Shown: positions 8,790 through 16,972 of the stretch, piece by piece
How positions within the stretch are numbered: position 1 is the stretch's first letter
Layout: each line of letters starts with the position of its first letter
Assembly (NCBI RefSeq): GCF_000235565.1
Contig: NC_017527.1
Location: forward strand, 1,302,001 to 1,366,000
Direction of reading: 5' to 3'
Source: Methanothrix harundinacea 6Ac
GTDB lineage: Archaea; Halobacteriota; Methanosarcinia; Methanotrichales; Methanotrichaceae
Length of the DNA stretch: 64,000 nucleotides
Position numbers and translations under genes: made by a program
The notes under the pieces: generated by a model
Told to the model about the DNA's origin: nothing
The model's database searches: none
Seen by the model: the letters and a program-made list of their open reading frames with translations, nothing else

Positions 8790-9575
8790 GTGGAATTTGA
8801 CATCCGGCTCTTGGCAGGATCATTGGCCATAGGCCTGATACTATTTTCATCCATGAAGATCACAAGGCAGTACGAGCGGGCCGTCGTCTTTCGGTTCGGA
8901 AAGCTCCTCGGCGAGAAGGGCCCGGGCCTATTTCTTATAATACCGATCGTCGACAGGATCGTCAAGGTGGACCTGAGGGTCCGGGAGCTGGACGTCCCGA
9001 GACAGACGGTGATCTCCAGCGACAACGTCAGCGTCGAGGTGGACGCCGTCATCTACTACAAGGTGACGAGCTCGACGAAGGCGATAGTGGAGGTGGAGGA
9101 CTACGAGGCGGCTACCGCTCTTCTCGCCCAGACGACCCTGAGGGACGTCCTCGGCCAGAACGAGCTCGACACCATCCTCTCCAACCGGGACGAGCTGAAC
9201 AAGGAAGTTAAGACGATCCTCGACGAGATGACCGACCCCTGGGGGATAAAGGTCGTCACCGCCACCCTGAGGGACGTGGCCCTCCCCGAGAATATGCTCC
9301 GGGCGATAGCGAGGCAGGCGGAGGCGGAGCGAGAGAAGAGGGCGAGGATCATCCTCGCCGAGGGGGAGTATCAGGCCTCCCAGAGGATGAACGATGCCGC
9401 CACCCTATACGAGGAGAAGCCCTCCGCCATGAAGCTGAGGGAGTTTCAAACCCTCACCGAGATCGCGAAGGAGAAGAACCTGATCGTGGTATCGACCGGC
9501 TCCGACGCCCCCAGGTCTTCGGCCGGAGAGATCTCTGCTACCGTGGGTCTCGCAAAGGCCGTCGTCGATAGGTGA
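8790..9575 (+). CDS. SPFH/band 7 protein (stomatin/prohibitin-like)
   Basis: The 261-residue protein has one N-terminal membrane segment (about residues 5-20), then the stomatin core: YERAVVFRFGK, GPGLFLIIPIVD, VDLRVRELDVP and an alanine/glutamate-rich helix (AIARQAEAEREKRAR). Initiation is at GTG 8790 after CAGGGGGA. Slipins form membrane-bound rings and are often paired with an NfeD protease-like protein, but no NfeD is present here. The stop overlaps the possible GTG start of the permease gene, so it seems to be co-transcribed with the importer. Confidence 0.88.
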   Translation: MEFDIRLLAGSLAIGLILFSSMKITRQYERAVVFRFGKLLGEKGPGLFLIIPIVDRIVKVDLRVRELDVPRQTVISSDNVSVEVDAVIYYKVTSSTKAIVEVEDYEAATALLAQTTLRDVLGQNELDTILSNRDELNKEVKTILDEMTDPWGIKVVTATLRDVALPENMLRAIARQAEAEREKRARIILAEGEYQASQRMNDAATLYEEKPSAMKLREFQTLTEIAKEKNLIVVSTGSDAPRSSAGEISATVGLAKAVVDR

Positions 9576-9589
9576 TGCAGGGGGCAGAT

Positions 9590-10687
9590 ATGGCGAAGAC
9601 GGTGAGGCGGATCACAAGTCGATCCGGTAAGAGAAGCAAGATGCAGGAGGCCCACGACTCTTTCGTATTCGCTAGATACTTCTTCATGGTGGCGATCATC
9701 GCCTCCATCGTCCTCCTTACGGGGGTGATCATAACCCTGGGGCCCCTGGACATCACCGTAGCCGACGCATACCGCGCCCTCATCTCCAAGTTCTATCCAG
9801 ACTACTTCAACGTGGACCCGCTGACCTCGCGGGTCGTCTGGAACATAAGGTTTCCGAGGATCGTCGGCGGGATCCTCGCCGGGTTCGGCCTCGGGGTATG
9901 CGGATGCGTCATGCAGGCGGTCCTCAAAAACCCCCTCGCCAGCCCCTTCACCCTCGGAATATCGTCGGGGGCCCAGTTCGGCATATCCATCGCCGCCGTC
10001 CTGGGGGTCTCCGTCGTCGGCGGACCTTACCTCCTCATAGGAAACGCCTTCCTCTTCGCCCTCCTATGCTCTGGCTTCATCATAGGGCTGGCGGCCGTCA
10101 AGGGGGCGACCTCTGAGACCCTCATCCTCGCGGGGATCGCCGTCAACTACTTCTTCTCCGCCATGAGCCAGCTCTTCAAGTACTTCGCAAATGACGAGCA
10201 GCTCCGGCTGATGACCTCATGGGGGATGGGGGACCTCGCCGCCTTCTCCTGGAGCAAGATCTCAATCCTCCTCGGGGTCTTTGCGATCTGCATCCCCCTT
10301 CTGATGCTGAAGGCCTGGGATCTGAACATCATGACCTCGGGGGACGAGACCGCCAAGAGCATCGGCGTCAACGCCGAGCGGGTCAGGGTTTACATAATGC
10401 TGATATCGAGCCTGGTGGTGGCGACGGTCGTCTGCTTCACCGGGACGATCGGCTTCATAGGACTGGTGGCACCCCACATGGCCCGGCTGATCCTCGGCGG
10501 GGATCATCGGTTCTTGATCCCCGCCTCGGGGATCCTGGGGGCCTCGGTCCTCATCGCCGCCGACGGCGTCGCTATGAACCTCATCGCCCCGACGGTTATA
10601 CCGACGGGGATCATGACATCGGTGATAGGAGTTCCGTTCTTCATGTATCTTATGTTGAAAGGGAGAAGGAGGGAGTTTTGGACATGA
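9590..10687 (+). CDS. FecCD/BtuC-type ABC transporter permease
   Basis: The protein has about 365 residues and many membrane helices. It carries the family stretches RFPRIVGGILAGFGLGVCG, LKNPLASPFTLGISSGA, FTGTIGFIGLVAPHMARL and PTVIPTGIMTSVIGVPFF. These match BtuC/FecCD/FhuB permeases, which form the channel for iron-chelate or cobalamin uptake. The frame opens at GTG 9572 (then ATG 9575), overlapping the stomatin gene. ATG 9590 is preferred because GGTGAT and AGGGGGC precede it. The 3' end overlaps the ATPase gene by four bases (ATGA), indicating translational coupling. Confidence 0.92.
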   Translation: MAKTVRRITSRSGKRSKMQEAHDSFVFARYFFMVAIIASIVLLTGVIITLGPLDITVADAYRALISKFYPDYFNVDPLTSRVVWNIRFPRIVGGILAGFGLGVCGCVMQAVLKNPLASPFTLGISSGAQFGISIAAVLGVSVVGGPYLLIGNAFLFALLCSGFIIGLAAVKGATSETLILAGIAVNYFFSAMSQLFKYFANDEQLRLMTSWGMGDLAAFSWSKISILLGVFAICIPLLMLKAWDLNIMTSGDETAKSIGVNAERVRVYIMLISSLVVATVVCFTGTIGFIGLVAPHMARLILGGDHRFLIPASGILGASVLIAADGVAMNLIAPTVIPTGIMTSVIGVPFFMYLMLKGRRREFWT

Positions 10688-11565
10688 TGATCCAGCTTCA
10701 GGCAAAGGGAATAGTATTTGGTTACAACAGCTCCCCGATCCTCAAAGACGTCAGCTTTGAGATCGGGCCGTCGAGGCTTGTGACGATAGTCGGGCCCAAC
10801 GGCTCCGGAAAGTCGACCCTCATCAAGTGCATCGACCGGATCATCGCCCCGGAGAAGGGCAGCATCCTCATCGATAGAAAGGAGGTGACGAAGATGGATC
10901 GGATGGAGATCGCCAAAAACCTCTCCTACGTCCCCCAGAGCTCGGCCCGGACCTTCTCCTCCAACGTCTTCGACACCGTCCTGATGGGCAGAAGGCCCCA
11001 CATCGGCTGGCTTTCCAGCTCCGACGACGAGGAGAGGGTCTGGGAGGTCTTGAGGCTCCTCGGGATCGAGGAGCTGGCCATGAGCGGCTTCGCCGAGCTG
11101 AGCGGCGGCCAGCAGCAGAAGGTCCTGATCGCAAGAGCCCTCGTCCAGGAGACGAAGGTGATGCTCCTCGACGAGCCGACGAGCAACCTGGACATCTGGC
11201 ACCAGCTCGACGTCATGAACATAGTGAGCGACCTCGTGAAGAAGAGGCGGATGACCGTCCTGATGGCCCTCCACGACCTCAACCTCGCCTCGAGGTACTC
11301 CGACGGGATCATCATGATGAAGAGGGGAAGGATCATGGCTGCGGGAGACCCCGCCTCCGTCCTCACCCCCGAGAACATCGAGGCGATCTACAACGTCGAG
11401 GTGGCGGTCCGGTCCCAGTCGGAGGAGCCCTTCATCGTCCCCATAAAGCAGATCAAGCCGAACGGCCCGCGGCCGCACCCTGGGGGGAGGTTCTTTACGT
11501 CCGGGAAGAGGAGGTCCAGACTTCCCCGCACCCTCGCCGAGATGAAGGAGATCAGGCTGTCGTGA
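10684..11565 (+). CDS. ABC transporter ATPase, FecE/BtuD type
   Basis: The 293-residue ATPase has Walker A GPNGSGKST, signature LSGGQQQKV, Walker B VMLLDEPTSNLD and the switch histidine in MALHDLN. The open frame extends far upstream inside the permease gene in another frame, but the real start is ATG 10684 (or 10687), which overlaps the permease stop as ATGA. The C-terminal tail after about residue 250 is longer than usual and basic (GKRRSRLPRTL). It powers the importer formed with the permease just upstream and the binding protein at 6518. Confidence 0.93.
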   Translation: MMIQLQAKGIVFGYNSSPILKDVSFEIGPSRLVTIVGPNGSGKSTLIKCIDRIIAPEKGSILIDRKEVTKMDRMEIAKNLSYVPQSSARTFSSNVFDTVLMGRRPHIGWLSSSDDEERVWEVLRLLGIEELAMSGFAELSGGQQQKVLIARALVQETKVMLLDEPTSNLDIWHQLDVMNIVSDLVKKRRMTVLMALHDLNLASRYSDGIIMMKRGRIMAAGDPASVLTPENIEAIYNVEVAVRSQSEEPFIVPIKQIKPNGPRPHPGGRFFTSGKRRSRLPRTLAEMKEIRLS

Positions 11566-11577
11566 TCCCGCCTCTTT

Positions 11578-12501
11578 ATGCGGAGATCTTCTGGAGGCGG
11601 GATCATCGGAGAGGCGGCTATTGAGACCTGCAAGCTGACCAAGACCTTCGCCTCGCCTAGGGGCCTTCCCGACCTCCTCCGCCGGCGGCCCTCCGCCGGC
11701 GGGGTCACCCCCGTCGACGGGGTCGACCTATTGATCAGGAAGGGAGAGGTCTTCGGGATCCTCGGCCCCAACGGGGCGGGGAAGACGACCCTGATCAAGA
11801 TCCTCTGCACCCTGATCCTCCCGACGGCTGGCAGAGCCAAAGTCAACGGATACGACGTCGAGAGGGAGAGCGGGCGGGTCCGGGAGTCGATTGGCCTGGT
11901 CACCACCGACGAACGGTCCTTCTACTGGCGTCTTACGGGGAGGGAGAACCTGGAGTTCTTCGCCTCCCTTCACAACTTCTACTCCGACGAGGCGAGAGAT
12001 GTGGTCGATGACCTCCTGGGGGTCGTGGATCTGAAGTATGCCGCTGACGAGCGATTTCTCACCTACTCCGCGGGGATGAAGCAGAGGATGGCCATCGCCC
12101 GGGGGCTCCTCAACGATCCCGCCGTCCTCTTCATGGACGAGCCGACCAGAAGCCTCGATCCAGGAGCCGCCCAGGGGCTCCGGGATTTCATCAAGGGAGA
12201 GATCGTAAGGGAGCGGGGAAAGACGATCTTCATCTCGACCCACAACCTCGAGGAGGCAGAGGAGCTCTGCGATCGGATGGCCATCTTCGACGACGGCAGG
12301 ATCAAGGTCATAGGAAGCCCCGCCGACTTGAAGGCGAGCCTGGGCGACGGATCGAAGCTCTCCGACGTCTTCCTGCACTACACCGGAAAGAAGTTTGAGG
12401 AGCGGGGCGGAGCCGGCGGTGCGGCTCCGGGATTCCGCCAGGACCGGCGGGGCTTTCCCCACCGGGTCGGCGGCCTCGGCCGGAGGAGGGGCGGGGTATG
12501 A
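11578..12501 (+). CDS. ABC-2 type exporter ATPase
   Basis: The 307-residue protein has Walker A GPNGAGKTTLIKIL, a TYSAGMKQRMAIARGLL signature, Walker B VLFMDEPTRSLDP and STHNLEEAEELCDRM. These are typical of ATPases that partner ABC-2 permeases. The N-terminus (MRRSSGGGIIGEAAIE) is atypical. A nearer start such as the ATT of AIETCK, after GGAGGCGGG, cannot be excluded. The 3' end overlaps the permease gene by four bases. The substrate is unknown, and the arginine/glycine-rich tail (last 30 residues) is poorly conserved in such proteins. Confidence 0.9.
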   Translation: MRRSSGGGIIGEAAIETCKLTKTFASPRGLPDLLRRRPSAGGVTPVDGVDLLIRKGEVFGILGPNGAGKTTLIKILCTLILPTAGRAKVNGYDVERESGRVRESIGLVTTDERSFYWRLTGRENLEFFASLHNFYSDEARDVVDDLLGVVDLKYAADERFLTYSAGMKQRMAIARGLLNDPAVLFMDEPTRSLDPGAAQGLRDFIKGEIVRERGKTIFISTHNLEEAEELCDRMAIFDDGRIKVIGSPADLKASLGDGSKLSDVFLHYTGKKFEERGGAGGAAPGFRQDRRGFPHRVGGLGRRRGGV

Positions 12502-13325
12502 AGGTGGGTAGTATGTTCGCGACCTATCGGAAGGCCCTCTCCTTCGTAAAGAGGAGCTACATCCTCCAGATGAGCTACAAGTTCGAGTTCTTCCTCCGGC
12601 TCTTCTTCATGTTCTTCAACATCCTCACCTACTACTTCGTCGCCAAGCTGATCGGGACCGCCGGGATGAAGTACCTCGAGCCCTACGGCGGCGACTACTT
12701 CTCCTTCGTCCTAATCGGGATCGCCTTCTCCGGGTACCTGATGGTATCGCTGCGGGGCTTCTCCGAGAGCGTCCGGGACGAGCAGATGATGGGGACCCTG
12801 GAGGCTATGCTCGTCACCCCCACCGACGCCTCGGCGATCATCACCCTCTCGACCCTCTGGAGCTTCATCTTCGCCTCCTTCCGGGTCCTCCTCTACCTCG
12901 TCATCGGGGTCCTCCTGGGGGTCAGCCTCGCCGGCGCCAACGTCCTTGCGGCGCTGATCATCCTCGGCCTCACCATCGTGTGCTTCTCCAGCATCGGGAT
13001 CCTCTCGGCGAGCTTCATCATGATCTTCAAGAGGGGCGACCCCATCAACATGCTCTTCATGAGCACGTCGGAGCTATTCGGGGGGGTCTTCTTCCCCATC
13101 TCGGTCCTCCCCAGCTGGCTCCAGACCGTCTCCCACCTCCTCCCGATGACCTACTCCCTCAACGGGATGAGGCACGCCCTCCTCCAGGGGTACACCTTGC
13201 GGGAGCTCGCGCCGGAGATAGGAGCCCTCGTCCTCTTCTCCGCGATCCTGGTGCCGGCGAGCCTCCTCGCCTTCCGGTACGCGGTCCGGAAGGCGAAGAT
13301 GGAGGGGACGCTGGTGCATTACTGA
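12498..13325 (+). CDS. ABC-2 type transporter permease
   Basis: This 275-residue membrane protein has about six helices. It contains the stretches FSESVRDEQMMGTLEAMLVTP and SELFGGVFFPISVLPSWLQ, which are characteristic of the ABC-2 permease family (drug, lipid or polysaccharide export). It overlaps the ATPase gene by ATGA and forms a two-gene exporter with it. Nothing downstream in the same direction extends the operon; the next gene is convergent. Confidence 0.9.
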   Translation: MKVGSMFATYRKALSFVKRSYILQMSYKFEFFLRLFFMFFNILTYYFVAKLIGTAGMKYLEPYGGDYFSFVLIGIAFSGYLMVSLRGFSESVRDEQMMGTLEAMLVTPTDASAIITLSTLWSFIFASFRVLLYLVIGVLLGVSLAGANVLAALIILGLTIVCFSSIGILSASFIMIFKRGDPINMLFMSTSELFGGVFFPISVLPSWLQTVSHLLPMTYSLNGMRHALLQGYTLRELAPEIGALVLFSAILVPASLLAFRYAVRKAKMEGTLVHY

Positions 13326-13379
13326 GAGAAAGAGAAAATGCCAGGTTTGGAATTCGGGTGGCTCCGCCGTTTGGCGGCC

Positions 13380-15077
13380 TTATTTTTTGCCTTTCGCCCG
13401 GCCCACCAACCGCCCCCAGGCGGTGCTCAGGTTCAAGCCTTTTTCAAGCGTGATTTCATGTTCGTATTGGAGAAGATAAGGTATGAGGGGTAAGGTGACT
13501 TTCAGCTTGTCAGCCGCCCTGAGCCTTGCGTCATCGACCACTTTCGATAAGTGCTCAACATCGTCGGGAGTTACAGGACCTCTGAGCTTTTGATGCTGAA
13601 TTTTCGCTAATATTTGCTTCACCAGATCTAATATCTCTTCCATTTCCTTCTTTTCGCTATGATCGAGAATTGTGGCGATGATCGCTTTTTCATTTACGTC
13701 CAGACGATCGAGGATCTTTTGTTGGAGCTCTTTCATTTCGAGCTTAATCTCATCCAATTCTGATTTTATGTACTCGAACTGCTTGCCGTATCTCTCGATG
13801 TCAATCTTGGGTTGGATATAGTTTATAGCAGCTTCGAGCTTGATTATTCGATCTTCAAGGGTGCAACATTTGTATATCTCTTCGGCAAGCTCGCAAGCAT
13901 GTTCTCTTTTTTTGGGTGGAAGAAAGTCGCACATATCTTCCAGAATCTCAGCAATTCTGAGGATGCTCTTTTCAGATCTTAGATAACTCTCGGGTGATAT
14001 TTCCTTCGCCTGTTGGTTTACCTCTCGACCCAAAGGTTCGACTTCTGTGCCGACTGTCATCTTACACAGCTCTTTTGCGATCTCCTGAATCTCATCAATC
14101 TTCTCTTTTATCTGTTTTTCAACTCGTTTTCCGCCTATTCTGAGCAGCTTCACTGTTCTAGGAGCTTTTTCTTCCGTATCCTCCAGCAGCTCCGCAAAAC
14201 GAACACAATATTGGCTATAAACTCTTAAATCACGTTGTATCTCATACAAATTCTTCTCTCGTAATCTTTGAGCTTCTTTTAGAGCATTTGACAGATTCTC
14301 CACCGCCTCTAGAAGGTCTTCTTTGCTCCTAGATCCTTCAGATGCGTCTTTCGCCTCTTTCAGATACTTTTCTACTTCTCCTTCAGAGATTTCACTCTTG
14401 CAGGTCAAGGAATAGAACGATCTGTAAAAAGGAAGGCAGAACTTAGCAGGGTTAGAATACTTAGCTTCTGCTGCGGATCTCTCGAAATATTGCAGTGCGT
14501 TTTCCAGCTCTTTTCTGAACTCTTCTTCGCCCTCGGCCTCTGTCGCCCTGAATATCGAGGCCCTGCCCAGAGAATGGTTTGCGGACACTCGCACATAGCT
14601 GTCCTCGTCGCCGGATAAACGATGAAGATCTTGCCAAGCGGCCTCTTTGTCGGGAATGGCGGAAAACGCGGCGCCAAGAGCGTCGGCAGCCTCGCTTCGC
14701 ACATAGCTATCCTCGTCGCCGGTCAATCGATGAAGATCTTGCCAGGCGGACCCTTTGTCGGAAATGGCGGAGAACGCGGCGCCAAGAGCGTTTGCAGCCT
14801 CGCTTCGCACATAGCTGTCCTCGTCGCCGGTCAAGCGAATCAGATCTTGCCAAGCGGAATCTTTGTCGGGAACGGCGGAGAACGCGGCGCCAAGAGCGTC
14901 GGCAGCCCCGCTTCGCACAAAGCTGTCCTCGTCGCCGGTCAAGCGAATCAGATCTTGCCAGGCGGACTCTTTATTGGGAAGAATGGCAAAATTGGTGCTC
15001 AGTCGATCAACCGCCTCTTCGCGGTCTTCAACTTTATCGCTTATGGATTTTCGATGAATCTCCGCCTGGTCGACCAA
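13380..15077 (-). CDS. HEAT-repeat protein with helical C-terminal domain
   Basis: The 565-residue protein begins with four to five near-identical 37-residue HEAT-type repeats (residues about 35-180), each with SAWQDL, RLTGDEDS, VRSEAA and ALGAAFSA. A long helical region follows at about 190-480 (KQIKEKIDEIQEIAKEL and KSELDEIKLEMKELQQKI), with coiled-coil character. There is no signal peptide or membrane segment. No ATG lies at the front, and the likely initiator is TTG at 15077. HEAT arrays bind proteins; similar proteins are common in Methanosarcinales, with unknown roles. It is convergent with the exporter operon. Confidence 0.78.
   Translation of the reverse strand: MVDQAEIHRKSISDKVEDREEAVDRLSTNFAILPNKESAWQDLIRLTGDEDSFVRSGAADALGAAFSAVPDKDSAWQDLIRLTGDEDSYVRSEAANALGAAFSAISDKGSAWQDLHRLTGDEDSYVRSEAADALGAAFSAIPDKEAAWQDLHRLSGDEDSYVRVSANHSLGRASIFRATEAEGEEEFRKELENALQYFERSAAEAKYSNPAKFCLPFYRSFYSLTCKSEISEGEVEKYLKEAKDASEGSRSKEDLLEAVENLSNALKEAQRLREKNLYEIQRDLRVYSQYCVRFAELLEDTEEKAPRTVKLLRIGGKRVEKQIKEKIDEIQEIAKELCKMTVGTEVEPLGREVNQQAKEISPESYLRSEKSILRIAEILEDMCDFLPPKKREHACELAEEIYKCCTLEDRIIKLEAAINYIQPKIDIERYGKQFEYIKSELDEIKLEMKELQQKILDRLDVNEKAIIATILDHSEKKEMEEILDLVKQILAKIQHQKLRGPVTPDDVEHLSKVVDDARLRAADKLKVTLPLIPYLLQYEHEITLEKGLNLSTAWGRLVGRAKGKK
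14560..14985 (-). repeat. Tandem 111-bp coding repeats (HEAT units)
   Basis: The DNA encodes four consecutive 37-residue units. The plus-strand string CTGTCCTCGTCGCCGG and near variants recur about every 111 bases. Identity between units is high even at silent positions, suggesting recent expansion or gene conversion. Confidence 0.8.
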
Positions 15078-15263
15078 TTCCCTACACCACAGGCCCCTAT
15101 AGCATTTCGGATTTATAATTGTTTTTCATATTTTTGCTTGAAGAATGTCGATGTTCTGCATCCGAACATATATTTATTTCATTGGCGATCACTATAAGAT
15201 GCAGTTTCGGCGAGTTTCGAATGACGCCTGCAGACGAAAACACCGCGTTGGAGGAATGAAAGA

Positions 15264-15584
15264 ATGGACCGCAAGGCAGTCCTGAAGCTCCTTGAAGAGC
15301 TGAAGGCCGAGATGAAAGAGTCGCTGGGAGATAAGCTGGTCGGGCTCCTCCTCTTCGGCTCCTATTCGAGAGGGGATTATTCGGCGTCCTCAGACGTGGA
15401 CCTCGTGATCCTCGCCGAGGGGGTGCTGAGCCGGGCGGAGAGGGATCTGATAGACGATCTGATCGCGGAACGCTCCCTGAGGCACGACGTGGTGATCTCG
15501 GCCATCGTCTATCCCTCGAAGACCTTTCAGGAGTACAGCACCCCGTTCCTCTTGAGCGTGAAGGAGGATGGGATAGCGATATGA
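15264..15584 (+). CDS. Minimal nucleotidyltransferase (MNT family), antitoxin-like
   Basis: The 106-residue protein shows the polymerase-beta-type motif GSYSRGDYSASSDVDL, that is GS followed by DxD, and little else, as expected for MNT proteins. Members are usually encoded with a HEPN-domain partner in two-gene toxin-antitoxin modules, where the nucleotidyltransferase modifies the HEPN ribonuclease. Here the following frame overlaps by ATGA, as in such modules, but loses similarity after about 17 codons. GGAGGAATGAAAG precedes the ATG. Confidence 0.88.
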   Translation: MDRKAVLKLLEELKAEMKESLGDKLVGLLLFGSYSRGDYSASSDVDLVILAEGVLSRAERDLIDDLIAERSLRHDVVISAIVYPSKTFQEYSTPFLLSVKEDGIAI

Positions 15585-15724
15585 TGTACCAGCGAGATAT
15601 GAAGGCCCTGTTGGAGAAGGCCGCGAGGTCGCCCCCTGCCCTCACCTCATTCAGAAGCCTTTCCTTCATCTCTTGCCCATTCCATTCTCCCCCGACCCCG
15701 TCTCCCACCATATCTTCACCCTGA
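15581..15724 (+). pseudogene. Truncated HEPN-like partner of the nucleotidyltransferase
   Basis: The frame starts in the ATGA overlap with the MNT gene and reads MMYQRDMKALLEKAARS, which resembles the first helix of HEPN proteins. It then becomes proline/serine-rich sequence that is the reverse of the neighbouring methyltransferase gene, stopping at 15724. The genuine part is therefore only about 17-20 codons. I infer a HEPN gene cut off when the methyltransferase gene or its flank was placed here. Confidence 0.45.
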
Positions 15725-16538
15725 TCGACGACGCGGGCAGGCTTAACCCGCCATTCTCCTCTACGAGAACCCGGCCCAGATGCTCCCGAACGATCGCCTC
15801 CTGCTCGGGGGTCGTTATGGCGTACTGGCTTCGGAAGTGGGCCATCGCCTCCTCCATGCTGGCGAACCGCTGGCTGTGCCGCAGCCGGAAGGTCCGGACG
15901 GAGGGGTAGATCCCCATCGAATAGAGGACGTTGTAGAGGACGTCGCTCTTGGGGCCGGGTTGGTACTCCCGGCCGTGGAGCCTCGGCCAGAGGTCGCGGC
16001 AGTCCCGGTCCCAGTGGGTCTCCCCGGCGAAGTGGTAGAGGTAGATGGTGCCGCCCTTTGCTGCGGAAGCGATCATCTTCTCGATCGCCCCCCGGATGTC
16101 GGCCATCCCCAGGGAGAAGGAGGCGATGACGACGTCGTAAGGGGTCTTGAGGTCGTCGGCCACGTTCACGTCCTCCCACCGCTTCTGGACTATCTCGATG
16201 TTTGAAACTTGCTCCTCGGCCATCTTCTCTTGGAGGACCAAGACCATTCCTTTCGCGGGCTCGACGGCGGTGACGTGTTTGACCCTTTGAGCGAAGGGGA
16301 TGGCGAGGGTTCCGGGGCCGGCCCCGATGTCCAGGACCCTGGAGTCGGGGGTGATCTCCGTCCCCGCGATCGTCTCCTCGACGCGGTGGCTGTTCTCTTT
16401 TGACATATTCCAGAACTTGAGGGCGCTCTCCCTCTTCTCCCAGATCCGGGCGCAGTCCCGGGCGGTGCTCGCCTCCCGGCTTCGTCGCATCTGGTCATTC
16501 CATACCTCGTTCCAGTCGATCTCGGTAATCGGGTTCAT
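15666..16538 (-). CDS. Class I SAM-dependent methyltransferase (paralog of the gene at 7884)
   Basis: About 290 residues, with motif I VLDIGAGPGTLAIPFA, VTAVEPAKGMV and VVIASFSLGMADI. Similarity to the 7884 gene runs along the whole length. The N-terminal ITEIDWNEVW matches INWNELRKA there, and C-terminal ENGGLSLP matches ENGGGLTF. ATG at 16538 follows GAGGTG by nine bases; a TTG two codons upstream is an alternative. It lies head-to-head with the promoter region of a nickel/peptide-type importer, much as its paralog sits beside another importer. The substrate is unknown. Confidence 0.87.
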   Translation of the reverse strand: MNPITEIDWNEVWNDQMRRSREASTARDCARIWEKRESALKFWNMSKENSHRVEETIAGTEITPDSRVLDIGAGPGTLAIPFAQRVKHVTAVEPAKGMVLVLQEKMAEEQVSNIEIVQKRWEDVNVADDLKTPYDVVIASFSLGMADIRGAIEKMIASAAKGGTIYLYHFAGETHWDRDCRDLWPRLHGREYQPGPKSDVLYNVLYSMGIYPSVRTFRLRHSQRFASMEEAMAHFRSQYAITTPEQEAIVREHLGRVLVEENGGLSLPASSIRVKIWWETGSGENGMGKR

Positions 16539-16972
16539 GGTCAATTACACCTCAGAGGCCCCCGTCACGGAAATAGCAGATAAGCGATCAACCAGCAGAT
16601 GGGCGAGCCGTCGCCAGGTCGGGGTGGGTGGGTGGGGCGGGGGCGATTGGCGGATTGTGGACGGTTCCATCTCCGGCTTTAAGTCCGATTTCACCTCCGG
16701 GTTTAAGAGGTTTACTGTTATTAGTATGACTAAAAGGTCTTATGACACCATAGGAGCCCCATCAGAGCTGTTATTGGGCAAATAATTTCAGTATTCGCCT
16801 TGATTTGATCCTGATATATCTAATGAGCAACACAATTTGATATTTAAATCTGTGAAAATTGACATTTAGATACTATAACGGACATTTCTAAAACGAATAA
16901 GTTCATAAATAAGCCGAATAGATCCCATCTACATAACATCAGATTCGACTGTTCAGGAAGAGGTGTTTCAAA
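16539..16972. other. Divergent intergenic region
   Basis: No gene is visible. The left half is GC-rich with G-runs (GGGTGGGTGGGTGGGG near 16630). The right half is AT-rich and carries the promoter of the binding-protein gene. Confidence 0.5.
16902..16912 (+). promoter_or_regulatory. TATA-like promoter of the binding-protein gene, shared with 19565
   Basis: TTCATAAATAA followed by CCGA and TAGAT reappears almost unchanged at 19565 in front of the permease operon. Its distance to the GTG start at 16973 implies a leader of about 40 bases, which holds GAGGTG at 16960-16965. Confidence 0.55.

Noticed and set aside
10219-10683. Upstream extension of the FecE-type ATPase frame
   Set aside because: It lies inside the permease gene in another frame and is histidine/arginine-rich; the ATGA overlap gives the true start.
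16625-16645. G-run stretch as a possible quadruplex
   Set aside because: Runs of three to five G are common in this genome and nothing else supports a role here.
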